NCBI RefSeq assembly: GCF_032854445.1
Contig: NC_088299.1
Span: 13,385,608-13,449,607, forward strand
Direction: 5' to 3'
Source of the DNA: Liolophura sinensis
Taxonomy: Eukaryota > Mollusca > Polyplacophora > Chitonida > Chitonidae
DNA: 64,000 nt
This document shows, in pieces, positions 23,216 through 34,500 of this stretch (position 1 is the first letter of the stretch; every line of letters begins with the position of its first letter). The notes under the pieces are model-generated. The model was given only the letters and a program-made list of their open reading frames with translations. It searched no databases and was not told where the DNA came from. The position numbers and the translations under genes are program-made.

Positions 23216-24973
23216 TACAAAAAGATCAAACAAACAAGACCACGTGTTCATTCAACAGAAGATAGAGTTGTCCAAGTATGACACAAGGCTTTTGTTGGAA
23301 ACAACATAATTTTGTTATCATACAGCACAGGTGTTTTTTGTGTATGTGATTCATCTGGTGAAAGGATTTATTCTTATATATCATGTAGCCTATAAACGCC
23401 TCTTTTAAACATTTACTATTATAAATCCTGTATAAACGCTGCATTGACCGCTCGAATGTTGGTATAATGAAATATTTATAGCACATACAAGGAGTCCATC
23501 ATGCTTGCATCTTCAACATGCTATGATTTCTTTCCTGTTTCCGTTCGTGTGTACGAAGTCTGATTTTTTTTTGTTTATGAAGATCTGGATGATGTAGATT
23601 TAGACGTCATCGATCGAAGTATACAATTAAACCGAGTCTACTTTCCTTTTTTTTGTTTAAAATTGTGCGTATGTCATTTCTATGAAAACTTTCTCTTCGA
23701 GTTGTATCTGACGCTTTTCAGTTTTAATCGGTAAAAATCAGAAACCGCGGGAAAAAAAAAAGAAACCACACTAAAAAAAACGAGAAACAGCGGGGGGGGG
23801 GGGGGGTGGATAAAGATTGACATCGTTATAAATATGTGTTGTGTACTTTTATAAGTGCACATTTTTCTGAACAACTCAGTAAGACTGTCTCAACTGAACA
23901 AAAAACAACAAAACTATACTGTAAGCTCGAAATATTTTAGCATTTACATATATACATGTACATTTGATGCATCCTGAGATCTGCCTGAAGTACAGACAGG
24001 CTTATTTCTATGTTAAATTTTGCTCCTTTCTTGCGTTTTTCTAGTATCGGATTCGGTTCTTGTTTCAGCGTTACTTTCAGAGGAACCTTGACTTATTTAC
24101 CTTTCCGACAATGCTATTATCAGTTTCCACGAACACCATTTCTAATCAACTGACCATTGACACTTTTCCATCACGCGATCACAGGTGATTTGTGTGTAAT
24201 TAACACTACTCAGGTGGTACACAATCTGATTAAAATCAGACCTTATGTACATGTGTCGCTCTTGTTGTTGCAGGTTGGGCGGCACAGTCCACCAGACCAG
24301 CATCGTGAAGTGACCAAAAAAGGTCAACACTGAACTCTCACTATTCCCTTATAATCCTTTTAATTTTATTCTTCAAAGAATTTAAGCTGCATACTGGTCC
24401 ATATCCGGTCTATCTGTCAACAGGAATTGCCTGTAACTTTTCAATACAAACATACCATTAAGGCTATTATATATCAGGGTGTGTGATCAGGTGCCGTGTA
24501 GAGCGGCTTTCAGGGCACGCTCACGTTCACGTTTTGATGAGAACACACAGTAACATCGTCGTGTAGGTCCGATAGTTGCGTTTACATGCCAAATACTAAT
24601 TCTGTAAAAAAAATAAAATAAATAACTACCGGTAACAACAACCGAAGTAAAATTGGACTACTTAGAAATGGTAAATATATTCCCTTGTTTTTTACGAAAG
24701 TTATTGGTGACAATATGCGGGAGTGTATATGTGTTCTTCAGCATTTCGTTAAACAACGGTCAAATAAATACATACATTAATGATGTAGGCCTACATGTTT
24801 GTGTGTTTGTGATGCCAGTTTAATGAGGAGGCGGCATATTTTTAAATCCCGTGAGGTGGCGCTAATGTGAAGCAGGACTTCGAGCCATTGTAACGTCTAA
24901 AATGGATGGTAGTGTAACGTGTACATCGTTATTATATATCGGTTTCTGTTGTAACGTCGCACTGTCTTTAATG

Positions 24974-25029
24974 TGACGTCATCATGATGAGCTGGAAACG
25001 GAACATTTGACGTCAGTAATATGACGTCA
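24974..25029. promoter_or_regulatory. Cluster of three perfect CRE palindromes
   Basis: TGACGTCA occurs at 24974-24981, 25008-25015 and 25022-25029. It sits in the large intron about 1.6 kb before exon 2 of the pathogen-related-like gene. CREB/ATF or bZIP binding is inferred from the motif. Confidence 0.5.
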
Positions 25030-25136
25030 AGGTCCTGCTGCCTTGCGTTTGGCAGGTCTTCATTGATGGAACTGAACTGTGCTGGTCGTTACAGCACTCA
25101 AATCTCCTTCACGACTTTGACAAAGCAATTCAATAT

Positions 25137-25281
25137 GGAAGCCAATATAGAGGCATCGCTACATCGCTATTTCGTTACCTCGCTTGGCTACCTCGTTACC
25201 TCGCTTTGCCACCTCAATATCTAGCTGCCTCGCCCTGTAAGAGACGAGTCGAGGTAGCGAGATGTCCTCTATCGGCTTGCA
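25137..25281. repeat. Imperfect inverted repeat
   Basis: Left arm GGAAGCCAATATAGAGG then CATCGCTAC (25137-25165) pairs with right arm GTAGCGAGATGTCCTCTATC then GGCTT (25253-25277). Between them lie short tandem CGTTACCTCGCTTGG-type motifs. It may be a small foldback element. Confidence 0.6.
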
Positions 25282-25929
25282 TAGTCCAAATTTATGTACA
25301 CCTACTCTTTTGCTTGATCCTGTAGTACTCAAGCATTTCGATGTATGTGTATTTATGAAACACTGAGGTTAAGCAGGCCTTCACAAGAACTGCAAAGGTT
25401 AGATACAGCAAAGCACGTGTACACGTCTCGCCTTGTAGCATTTGTTAGATCCTGTGTGTTGCGTCAGGATTATAATCAACGTCACAACTTAGGCCTATTA
25501 GGCCTACTGCAAAACCTGGTGTGTCAAGATTATTTCACCAAACGTCTTCACTCTTAGTTTTACAATGAAAATAATTCGTTTGTAAGTAAATGTGGAAAGA
25601 ACGTCCGGAATCTGACGAGAATGCGCGCATATTCATCGTGCCGAGTTGGATAATATGAACAGTTGCAGTCCAGGCGTTGTTGAAATTCATATTTGGTGGT
25701 CGACAACTTACATACTATCATGATACACGATTTGAATACTGATTTAACTGGAATTTTTGCCAATTTGTGTAGCATCTCAGAGTTTTATAGCTGAAGGAGC
25801 TAAAGGGTAGGATTGTGATATGGAATCTTCTGCTATATCGTGTTGGTAGTCATATGATAAATCCCAAGTGTTATAAAAGCAATTTCTAAACCTATGTAAT
25901 ATAAGCTGTAGTAATATACCTCCCGCGAA

Positions 25930-26290
25930 ACCTTCGCTGGCTCAGTTGACGAAAGCGTTCATCTCCACAGCTAGGCTTGGATTAATGAAGATGAAGGTGG
26001 TTAATTAAGTCTTAATACCAGTCTTGGCCTAATACAAAATTAATGGGGCTTTAGTCCACACTACAGTTAATGCCGAACTGAACTGCTAATACACTTGTGA
26101 ACAACTTGGCCCTGGGTTTAATCGAACACATGCAGGCATCGCTGTGGTTTTATAGTCAGAATGTTTGTTACGTGCCCAGCATGGGATTGTATAGCATACT
26201 CCGGACACTCTGGTTTTCTCCACACATAAACGTGAAAACGCCGTCGCATATATAAATAAATAATTCCTGAATACGGCTTCAGGCACCCAT
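25930..26290 (+). mobile_element. Old tRNA-derived SINE, relic
   Basis: A-box-like TCGCTGGCTCAGTTGACG at about 25935. A SINE-type body ends in CGTCGCATATATAAATAAAT..TTCCTGAATACGG and CATCAAATAAAAG. Possibly two fragments. Confidence 0.45.
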
Positions 26291-26633
26291 CAAATAAAAG
26301 AAAACATTAATATGTCTACAATACTCTTCTCATTATTGTGACCACAAGAACATAAACCGATAAAGCCGAATTTAAACTTGTTTAAATCTTCCCCTGCGTT
26401 TTAACTCTATCAGGTGTTTTATTGAACATTTACGTTGTGTGTATTAACTACGTAACTGACAGCTACAATGAATGACAGCAATTAACTGCTCAAGTCAATG
26501 AGTCCGTCAAACTAACTGAACGGAAAAAAACGTACAACATTCATTAATCTGAAATCTTACAATAAACCAATAAATGTACAAATGTAAACTGTTTTCCCTT
26601 AATTCCTTTTCTATATTTTTTTTATTTCTTGAG

Positions 26634-26847
26634 GACTGGAACACTGTGGTCAAAGAAAAGTTCACTATCAGCGCTAATGGCGGATTTGTGGGCACGTTAA
26701 AGGACAATATAGAGATTGGCAATTACAACATCTTGATGAAGGATTCTCCACTGTATGACCCCAGCATCACGTGGGATCAGTCGCATGATATGTTCCGGCA
26801 GGCTTTTCCGGCAGGGTTTCCATGGGAACTAATAGAGCTCCATTCCG
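26634..26847 (+). CDS. Pathogen-related protein homologue, exon 2
   Basis: The acceptor TTTATTTCTTGAG precedes GAC-TGG-AAC. The exon encodes residues 70 to 140 plus one nucleotide and ends CATTCCG/GTAAGT in phase 1. Key blocks are DWNTVVKEKFTISANGG, GNYNILM and SHDMFRQAFPAGFPWELIEL; the S-H-D-x-F-R-x-AFP-x-GF-x-WE pattern is the central signature of the plant pathogen-related family. The incoming phase (0) fits exon 1 and the outgoing phase fits exon 3, so although 14 kb separates it from exon 1 the assignment is firm. No frameshift or missing core residue is seen. Confidence 0.88.
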
Positions 26848-28454
26848 GTAAGTTTGCCAGACGACGCTACAACAGCTTTAGACTAAAGTGCAGATCTTTT
26901 CATCTTTATCTGAAAGTTTGATTCCTCAAGGCCAGTTCTGTCCAAGTTTGAAATACGATTTTAGAGCTTACTTTTGGGGCCCAGTAGTTAAAAGTAAGTC
27001 ACCTCATAAATGTTGTATTAAGACGAACGTTGAAAATTTCAGCTCGCACTATCAAAAACTATAAGCATTGTAAAGGGGCTTTCAAGTTTGGCCTAAGTCA
27101 GATTGTGGAATCGGTCTCTGGTCCTCATGATCCTTAGATTTAACACCTGCAATCGGAAACCTTTCCGCCAAAAGAAATTCCGTCCAAAGCTGTGGAATCT
27201 ATTGTTCATTCCTGCTTTTGCAATGACATTTTTGCGAGCAAACCGGTAACATATTACCCATGTATTGCAAGAGAACAATAATAAGCCCAGCTTGGACCCG
27301 AATCGCCATTGCGCAGGAAGACGTATCCCTTTGCCTCAAGAAAAAAACCCCATAAGCATGGTTTGATTAGCCATCGATTTTTCTCTTAAAAATACTGAAT
27401 TTATGGTTCAAGAGGATTTAAAAATTAATATCTTTTTATCCCAAAACATGAATGTTGTGTGAGGCCACTGTTTGGTGACAATTTGTTTTCTATTTGATAA
27501 CTTGCGAATTGCTAAACTTGCCATGAAATTCAACTTCGAACTGTGTGAAAGTTCATATATCTGACCAAAAAAGTATACGAGAGTTATTAATAACTTGCCA
27601 AGGGTTTTCCCTGAGCATTCTGGTTTCCCCCAAACTTAAATTTGACCGTCATCGTATATGCGAAAAATCTTTGAGTATTCAGTGTTTCATTATTGATTGT
27701 TTTAAGGCTGGTGAACACTGACTGTCACATGATGGTCTGCTTCACACATTCATAAGTTTATTTGAATTTGAATATATGTCCATACTCCAACCGAGCAGCG
27801 GCCGGACAGAAACCCACGACCATTCGCAGGCTGCTGGAGAACTTTCCCACGTACGGCCGGAAAGGAAGCCAGCATGAGCTGGACTTGAACTCACAGCGAC
27901 TGCATTGATAAGAGGCTTCTGGGTTATTGCGCCGAACTGGCGAGCTAACCAACTCGGCCACGGAGCCGCCCTTGGGCTATATGGAATATTTTTTACAGTG
28001 TGTAGCTCAACTAAGGATTTGTATGTTTCTCAGGTGTATATCTGTGCGGTGCACTCACCTGGGCTCAACACTGTTTCATCCATTAAAACGTTCAAAATCA
28101 ACGTCGTGATACATAAAATAAATATCCTTGTGTATGGTGGAAACCTTTAATAGCATATTATGCATACATCATGGTCATAACTGAGAAGTACATTACACTG
28201 ACGTTATATGGGATAAATTAACTAAAGATAAACACAATCAATCTATCAACCAATCAAAGGCGAACACATTACTTATGAATATCAAACCTCTTCAATTATC
28301 AGAAGCTACATCGAAAAGCCACCGCAAATATTTGAAGGAGTTTTTCATCCTGAGTTTGATTTAAGTAATAAGTTCATCTTTTAAGCTTACACCAGTTCTA
28401 AGATTGTCCGCCAAGAAATTAACAATGAACTAATTGACATGTTTAAACCAACAG
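26848..28454 (+). other. Intron 2 of the pathogen-related-like gene
   Basis: Bounded by GTAAGT and a TTTAAACCAACAG acceptor. It contains one SINE-A copy (27775-27972, minus), listed separately; otherwise AT-rich with nothing seen. Confidence 0.65.
27775..27972 (-). mobile_element. SINE-A copy, 3' part deleted
   Basis: Head with A box (GTGGCCGAGTTGGTTAGC on the minus strand) and body (TTGAACTCACAGCGACTGC on plus) are present; the tail half is missing or diverged before GAAACCCACGACC. Confidence 0.75.
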
Positions 28455-28696
28455 GCCCTCCAACCGTATCGTTCACCTGGCGTCACTGGGCACATTGGGA
28501 AGGCCCTTTCCTGGGCGTGGAACCCACAGGTGAGCTGATGGAGATGTACGGTAGCTGCATCGCTAAGACCAGTCCCGAGGGTAAACTGGAGAAGCTGGAA
28601 ATCTACTTTGACCCCAATCAAGTATTAGCCAAGATGATGAAATTTAACGTTCGCGACGTCCCGAATTGCCCATATGCTAAGCTGAGAAATTGTTAA
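28455..28696 (+). CDS. Pathogen-related protein homologue, exon 3 (terminal)
   Basis: Begins after AACAG, completing a Gly codon with exon 2 (..HSG/PPTVSFTWRHWAHWEGPF..). It ends at TAA after ...YAKLRNC. The blocks F-x-WRHW, EGPF, PTGELMEMYG and EIYFDPNQVLAKM match the C-terminal part of the family, where a conserved RHW and the TGE..E segment line the pocket of the NTF2/SnoaL-like barrel (structure inferred by analogy). The protein, 69+71+1+79 = 220 residues, is close to the plant members. AATAAA signals follow at 29420-29429, about 0.7 kb downstream. Confidence 0.9.
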
Positions 28697-30295
28697 CATT
28701 CAGATACTCCGCTGTGTGCTCGGCTACGTCCATGTTGTGACTTGTCGGTACATACATGCTGTGACTGTGTCGGCTACGTCCATATCGTGGCTGTGTCGAC
28801 ACCACAGTTAGCGAAACCATAACAACAATGATGGCATAGGACGCAAGAGGGCATGCGCTAGCGGGACATATATTGGAAACTTCGTCTTAACATTGTCTAA
28901 CATCACTTTTTGTCATCTTTTTCTTGTCGCAGCTCAGTGATCCATTAACGTGAAGATATTTATAACACTGTATTGAAAGTTAAACTTGTAAGCCCTGATA
29001 AAATTTGGAAATGCTTTATTCGCGACTGTCAGAGACATGCTGATTACCTGAATTTTTGCGTATCCAGATCAATACCTTCATCTGTATGCACTAGAAATCA
29101 TAATTCACTTCATACAAATATTTTCGTCAATCATACTGAAGAATTTATGATCGATTCTTTGTATATCGGTTTAAAAAATGTTATCTTTTGTCGTAAAAGT
29201 TTTGTGAGTGAAACGCTAATATCCCAACAGATTATTTTCATTATCATAAAGTAAAACGTACGGACAAGTTTTAAACATTCAGTTATTACTTGTGATATCC
29301 TTTTTTTTTTCTTTGTATTAATCTGTCAGAGCGTTATATACCTTGCGCACTGCCGAAGAACCCGCCCCATGTACAGAAGATTGTTCTCTAGACTACCGAG
29401 AAGTGTTGTACCTTTTTAAAATAAATAAAGCATTAGATTTACAAAAGAAATCAAAGTACAAGACTTAAATTTTCTTATTTTCAAAAATAAATCTCATACT
29501 CCCATAGATTTATATGTCATTATTACCAAAAGTATTTAGCTCTTTCCTAGAGGGCATGTGCCAATCTCTACGCTCGCTTTACTTCACTGCCACCACACCA
29601 GACAAGTTTGACTTTTGGAGCCTGAGCGACGAATGTAAGATAATATAGGTTAAAGCTTACCACTGATATCCTCGCGCGGACCAATAATCAGCGTTCATCA
29701 ATAAAAGCTTTATCGAGGACAAATTACAGAAACTTAAAAATGTTAATAACTGCCTCCAAAAGTAATTTTGATTAATTTCGAAAATCTGAAATTTCACCAT
29801 GAAGATCACGATTGTCTTTTTTTCACAATTTGTTTAATACAATGCATTTGAATATATTATTCCATGGTGGCCTTTTCTGACCACATGCAATGGGACCGGT
29901 GACGTCACATAATGTTTTTGCTACTTAACACTCATTAGATTGCTACATTTCATTATTCGAAATGCATATACATATAGATCCGTGAATGCATTCGCTGATT
30001 TGACCATGGAACGAATTATTTCAGGCAAAAAGCATAGATGTGACGTAATTGATACCTTCTGGGTTACAACAGTCCACAGTATAATCTGATCTTTTCTAGA
30101 AAAATTCCAAAAAAAGCTAATTTCAACATTATTCCTGGACGGTCTTTAATGTTCTTTCATTTGATATATAGGGCCTACTTCATTTTACATTGATCTTTGC
30201 TTTTAAAATAATATGATACATTGTCTCGTTCCTGTCACAACAGCGTGTAACCCCGGTAAGATGACAAGCTGCTAAATGGACAACGCTAACATACA
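28697..30295 (+). other. 3' flank of the pathogen-related-like gene
   Basis: A short duplication (GTCGGCTACGTCCAT twice, 28720-28785) lies just after the stop. Overlapping AATAAA signals lie at 29420-29429, and a perfect TGACGTCA at 29900-29907. No other gene is seen. Confidence 0.5.
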
Positions 30296-30899
30296 CAGAG
30301 AGAAAAAATTTGATCTAATTTAACTGAAAACTCTAAGTTATACAATTCAGCCAATTCAACAGCTCGGTAAAGTTGGCACAAGATTCCAACACAACATTCA
30401 GCACCATATTCGCCAGAATGCAGCTCTTGCAGCTGCGAATATGGAACTGAATGTTGTGTTGCAATATTGTGTCAACTTTACTTTGTAAAACAACATTCAG
30501 ATGGTTATAGACACATCTTGTGCACGAACGTGACATTTATAATAGCATGCTATTTAAATAGTTAACAGTTCGTTCAAAGAGACATAAATTTCATTATTAC
30601 TTAAAACATAAGATATATTTTGACATTTCGAACGAGTTTAGTGCCCAAAATACCTTTTGAAATGGGTATTCTTTTACCTATAGCCGGCCCTAGCAGTACA
30701 TTTCTAACATGCAGTCAAAATCCTACAGGCTGTGAAGTAAATATGGATCAAATCAGCAACTGGCGACAGTGCCTAATGGCATTTCGTTTGCAACATAACT
30801 CAAACTGCACATGTATGTAAAGATGCATAGTTGTGGTCAGGAAACCAGTTGTCACGACAGATGCAGCGCAAGTAGCAGACGTTTAGTAATGGGTAATAA

Positions 30900-33165
30900 A
30901 GGATAGCAGCTTTTTTACTGTTTGTATTTAATGCCATTTTTAGACTGCCGCCAACATGCCTAGGTATCAAAAATGTCCTCTAAAATTCATTTTACGAGGA
31001 AGATACCTGACTGAAAGGTATCATTTTACAGATAAAAAACATACAGTGCAACTGGCAGACGCCCTGGAAAGGCGATAAAACGACAGCACGTTGTTCATTC
31101 GTAACATTCAACGCAATCTCAAACCGTCTCCAATTACTTGCTATGGTGTTAAAAATGTCTTCTTTAAAGTGCCATTACCTTATTTTATTATTGACCTTAG
31201 AGTACAATTTTAAGGTTAGAAAACATACACAATTTTAAGGTTAGAAAACATACACAATTTTAAGGTCAGAAAACATACACAATTTTAAGGTCAGAAAACA
31301 TACACAATTTTAAGGTTAGAAAAAATACACAATTTTAAGGTTAGAAAACATACACAATTTTAAGGTCAGAAAACATACACAATTTTAAGGTTAGAAAACA
31401 TACACAATTTTAAGGTCAGAAAACATACACAATTTTAAGTACAATTTTAAGGCCAGAAAACATACACAATTTTAAGGTTAGAAAACATACACAATTTTAA
31501 GGTCAGAAAACATACACAATATTAAGGTTAGAAAACATACACAATTTTAAGGTCAGAAAACATACACAATTTTAAGGTTAGAAAACATACACTATAAGGC
31601 GCAGACGCCCTAAAAAGGATTAAACGACCGTATGCTCTCCATTCTTAATATTCAGTGCCATCTTAGACCGTCTCCAACATGCCTAGGTGTCAAAATTGTC
31701 CTCTAAAACTTCATTTTACGAGACAGATACCTGACTGAAAGGTACAATTTTATAGTCAAAAACCATACAGTGCAAGTCGCAGACGCCCTGGAAAGCCGAT
31801 TAAATGACAATGTGGTGTTCATTCCTTGTACTTAATGCCATCTTAGACCGTCTGCTACTTGCTACGGTGTCAAAATGCTTTGTCAAAAATGAAATTAGCC
31901 TAGATTAAAACAGACTTTACAGGACCACTTGTAGGGTCACAAAGCATACAGTGCAAATCGCAGGCGCCCTGAAAAGGCATTCTTAGTATTTAATGCCATC
32001 TTAGACCATCTGCTAACTGATACGGTGTCAAAAATGCTTTCTCAAAAATGCCATTTGCTTAGTTCAAAACAGGCTTTATACGGCCACTTATAGGGTCAGA
32101 AAACATACAGTGCAGACGCCCTGGTCAGGCGACTAAACGACAGGATGTTGTTCATTTGTAATATTTAATGCCATCTTAAACCGTCTGCTACTTGCTACTT
32201 TGTGAAAAATGCCTTCTCAAGAATGCCATTTGCTTAGTTCAAAACAGGCTTTATACGGCCACTTATAGGGTCAGAAAACATACAGTGCAAGTCGCAGACG
32301 CCCTGGTCAGGCGATTAAACGACAGGATGTTGTTCATTTGTAATATTTAATGCCATCTTAAACCGTCTGCTACTTGCTACTTTGTGAAAAATGCCTTCTT
32401 AAAAATGCAATTTGCTTAGTTCAAAACAGGCTTTATAAGGCCACTTATAGGGTCAGAAAACATACAGTGCAAGTCGCAGACGCCCTGGTCAGGCGATTAA
32501 ACGACAGGATGTTGTTCATTTGTAATATTTAATACCACCTTAGACCGTCTGCTACTTGCTACTGTGGCAAAAAAGCTTTCTCAAAAATGCAATTTGCTTA
32601 GTTCAAAACAGGCTTTATAAGGCCACTTATAGGGTCAGAAAACATACAGTGCAAGTCGCAGACGCCCTGGTCAGGCGATTAAACGACAGGATGTTGTTCA
32701 TTTGTAATATTTAATACCACCTTAGACCGTCTGCTACTTGCTACTGTGGCAAAAAAGCTTTCTCAAAAATGCCATTTGCTTAGTTTAAAACAGGCTTTAT
32801 AAGGCCACTTGTAAGGTCAGAAAACACACAGTGCAAGTCGCAGACGCCCTGGAAAGGCAATTAAACGACAGTATGGTGTTCATTCTTATATTCAAAGCCA
32901 TTTTAGACCGTCTGCTACTTGCTACGGTGTCAAAAATTTCTTCTCATGAATGCCATTTGCTTAGTTTAAAACAGGTTTTATATGCCCACTTATAGAGTCA
33001 CAAAGCAAGTCGCAGACGCCCTGGAAAGGCGATTAAACGACAGCATGTTGTTCATGTTTAATATTTAATGCCATCTTAGACCGTCTGCTGTTTGGTACGG
33101 TGGCAAAAATGCCTTCTCAAAAATGTATTTAGTTCAAAACAGGCTTTAGAGGGCCACTTATAAGG
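30900..33165 (+). repeat. Subterminal tandem array, about 182-bp unit
   Basis: The landmark CCGTCTGCTACTTGCTAC recurs at 32181, 32363, 32545, 32727 and 32908 (period 181-182). Two unit types occur. Outer 'a' units carry CGAGGAAGATACCTGACTG (near 31000 and 31720). Inner 'b' units carry TTGCTTAGTTCAAAACAGGC. Confidence 0.9.
31195..31592 (+). repeat. 25-bp satellite inside the foldback element, about 16 copies
   Basis: Units of AATTTTAAGGTTAGAAAACA plus TACAC, with a T/C switch (GGTTAG or GGTCAG). They match the AAGGTCAGAAAACATACA segment of the 182-bp unit, so the array probably grew from that segment. Confidence 0.92.
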
Positions 33166-33169
33166 TCTA

Positions 33170-33645
33170 AATGGCATGAATATTAAGAATGAACAACATA
33201 CTGTCATTTAATTGCATTTCCAGAGCGTCTGGGACTTGTACTGTATGTTTTTTGACCCTATTAGCGGCCCTATATAGCCTGTTTTGAACTAAGCAAATGA
33301 CATTTTTGAGATGGCATTTTTGACACCGTAGCAAGTAGCAGACGGTCTAAGATGGTATTAAATATGTCTACGAGTTACACTGTATGTTTTCTGACCCTAT
33401 ATGTGGCCCTTTAAAACCTGTTTTGATGTAAGCAAATGGCATTTTTGAGAAGGCATTTTTGACACTATAGCAAGTTGGAGACGGTTTAAGATACTGTTGT
33501 TTAATCGCCTTTCCAGGGCGTCTGCGACTTGCACTAGTCAGGTATCTTTCTCGTATAATGAATTTTTAGAGGACACTTTTGACACCTAGGCTTGTTGGAG
33601 ACGGTCTAAGATGGCATTGGATATAAAGATTAAACAAGATACTGT
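33170..33645 (-). repeat. Inverted 182-bp units of the foldback element
   Basis: Reverse-complement copies of the left array, about three units: GTAGCAAGTAGCAGACGG and CCTGTTTTGAACTAAGCAAA are exact inversions of left-arm motifs. The outermost one is of 'a' type, mirroring the left side. Confidence 0.9.
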
Positions 33646-33749
33646 CCTTTATTGCCCATTACTGAACGTCTGCGACTTGCGTTGCATCTGTTGTCACTCC
33701 TGGTTTCCTGACCACAACTATGCACCTTTACATATATGTTGTTATGACC

Positions 33750-34500
33750 CAAACTGTCTGTATTATAAAGAGATGGCTTGTTCGAAATACACGACAGTTT
33801 AGCTGCACAAAAAAGTAACCAAAACCAGCAGAGTTTATTTTACAACAATTTATTAGGTTTAACAAGAACAGATAACAAGACTCATACAAATACTAAAGTG
33901 CTTAAGTTTAACAAGAAAGGATAGCAATATCTATACAAATACTAAAGTACTTACATGTACAACGGTGTCAAGTCCAAACGGACGCATATATTCCACAATG
34001 CTGAAAACTACTAAGGCACAAATGCACAGAGGCAATATTCACAAGAGGGAAAATCCACAGTATAACTGAGTGTGTGACGAAATATACACAAAATTCCACA
34101 GACAGGGTCCGTGTACTAATAAGCACCGTGTACACAAGAGCACAAATTAAATATACAAGTTCAGACTGAACAAGTGCTCGGTGGAGATATGATATAACAA
34201 AGCCAGAGGCTATAAAGACACCAAAATTCAGCACAAAAGGCCTACTAAAGTAATACACAGCGAAAGCATCCAAAACTCTCAATAACTTTCCTTTCTCCTC
34301 GTTTTGACTTGCTTTCATAGGTCTTATATAGACTGGTGGAATTTTCTAGAATAAGAAAATTCTTCAACACTTGTTGTAAACAAACAGGCCCCGAACTGAG
34401 CGAATTCTGGAACATTCTAAGGCAGAGGCAGACAGCAGGCCCTTAACTCAGCATATGTAAACAGTGGCAAGCTAAATTCAGAAGCTGACGGCAGTTGTTC
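33750..34500 (-). mobile_element. Insertion in the right arm, LTR-like (possible solo LTR)
   Basis: This stretch has no counterpart in the left arm. On the minus strand it carries TATATAAGAC (34330-34321), then a 116-codon open frame (34318-33968), then AATAAA-type signals at 33854-33849 and 33839-33834, an LTR-like order. A roughly 55-bp direct repeat lies at 33850-33955. I cannot fix the ends; ACAAC next to both borders could be a 5-bp target duplication. No pol-like sequence is recognised. Confidence 0.4.

Larger units (their letters stand above)
12507..26633 (+). other. Intron 1 (14.1 kb) of the pathogen-related-like gene
   Basis: Bounded by GTAAGA at 12507 and TTTATTTCTTGAG at 26621-26633. 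It contains a roughly 50-bp duplication at 12655-12750, repeat D, SINEs, a MITE, several minisatellites, a three-CRE cluster and one exon-like minus-strand segment, each listed separately. In 13166-15147 and 23216-24970 I see nothing beyond AT-rich sequence, apart from a 15-G run at 23792-23806. Confidence 0.7.

Noticed and set aside
33968..34318. 116-codon hydrophobic frame as a membrane protein gene
   Set aside because: It lies within an insertion with LTR-like signals; more likely untranslated repeat. Kept only as part of that element.
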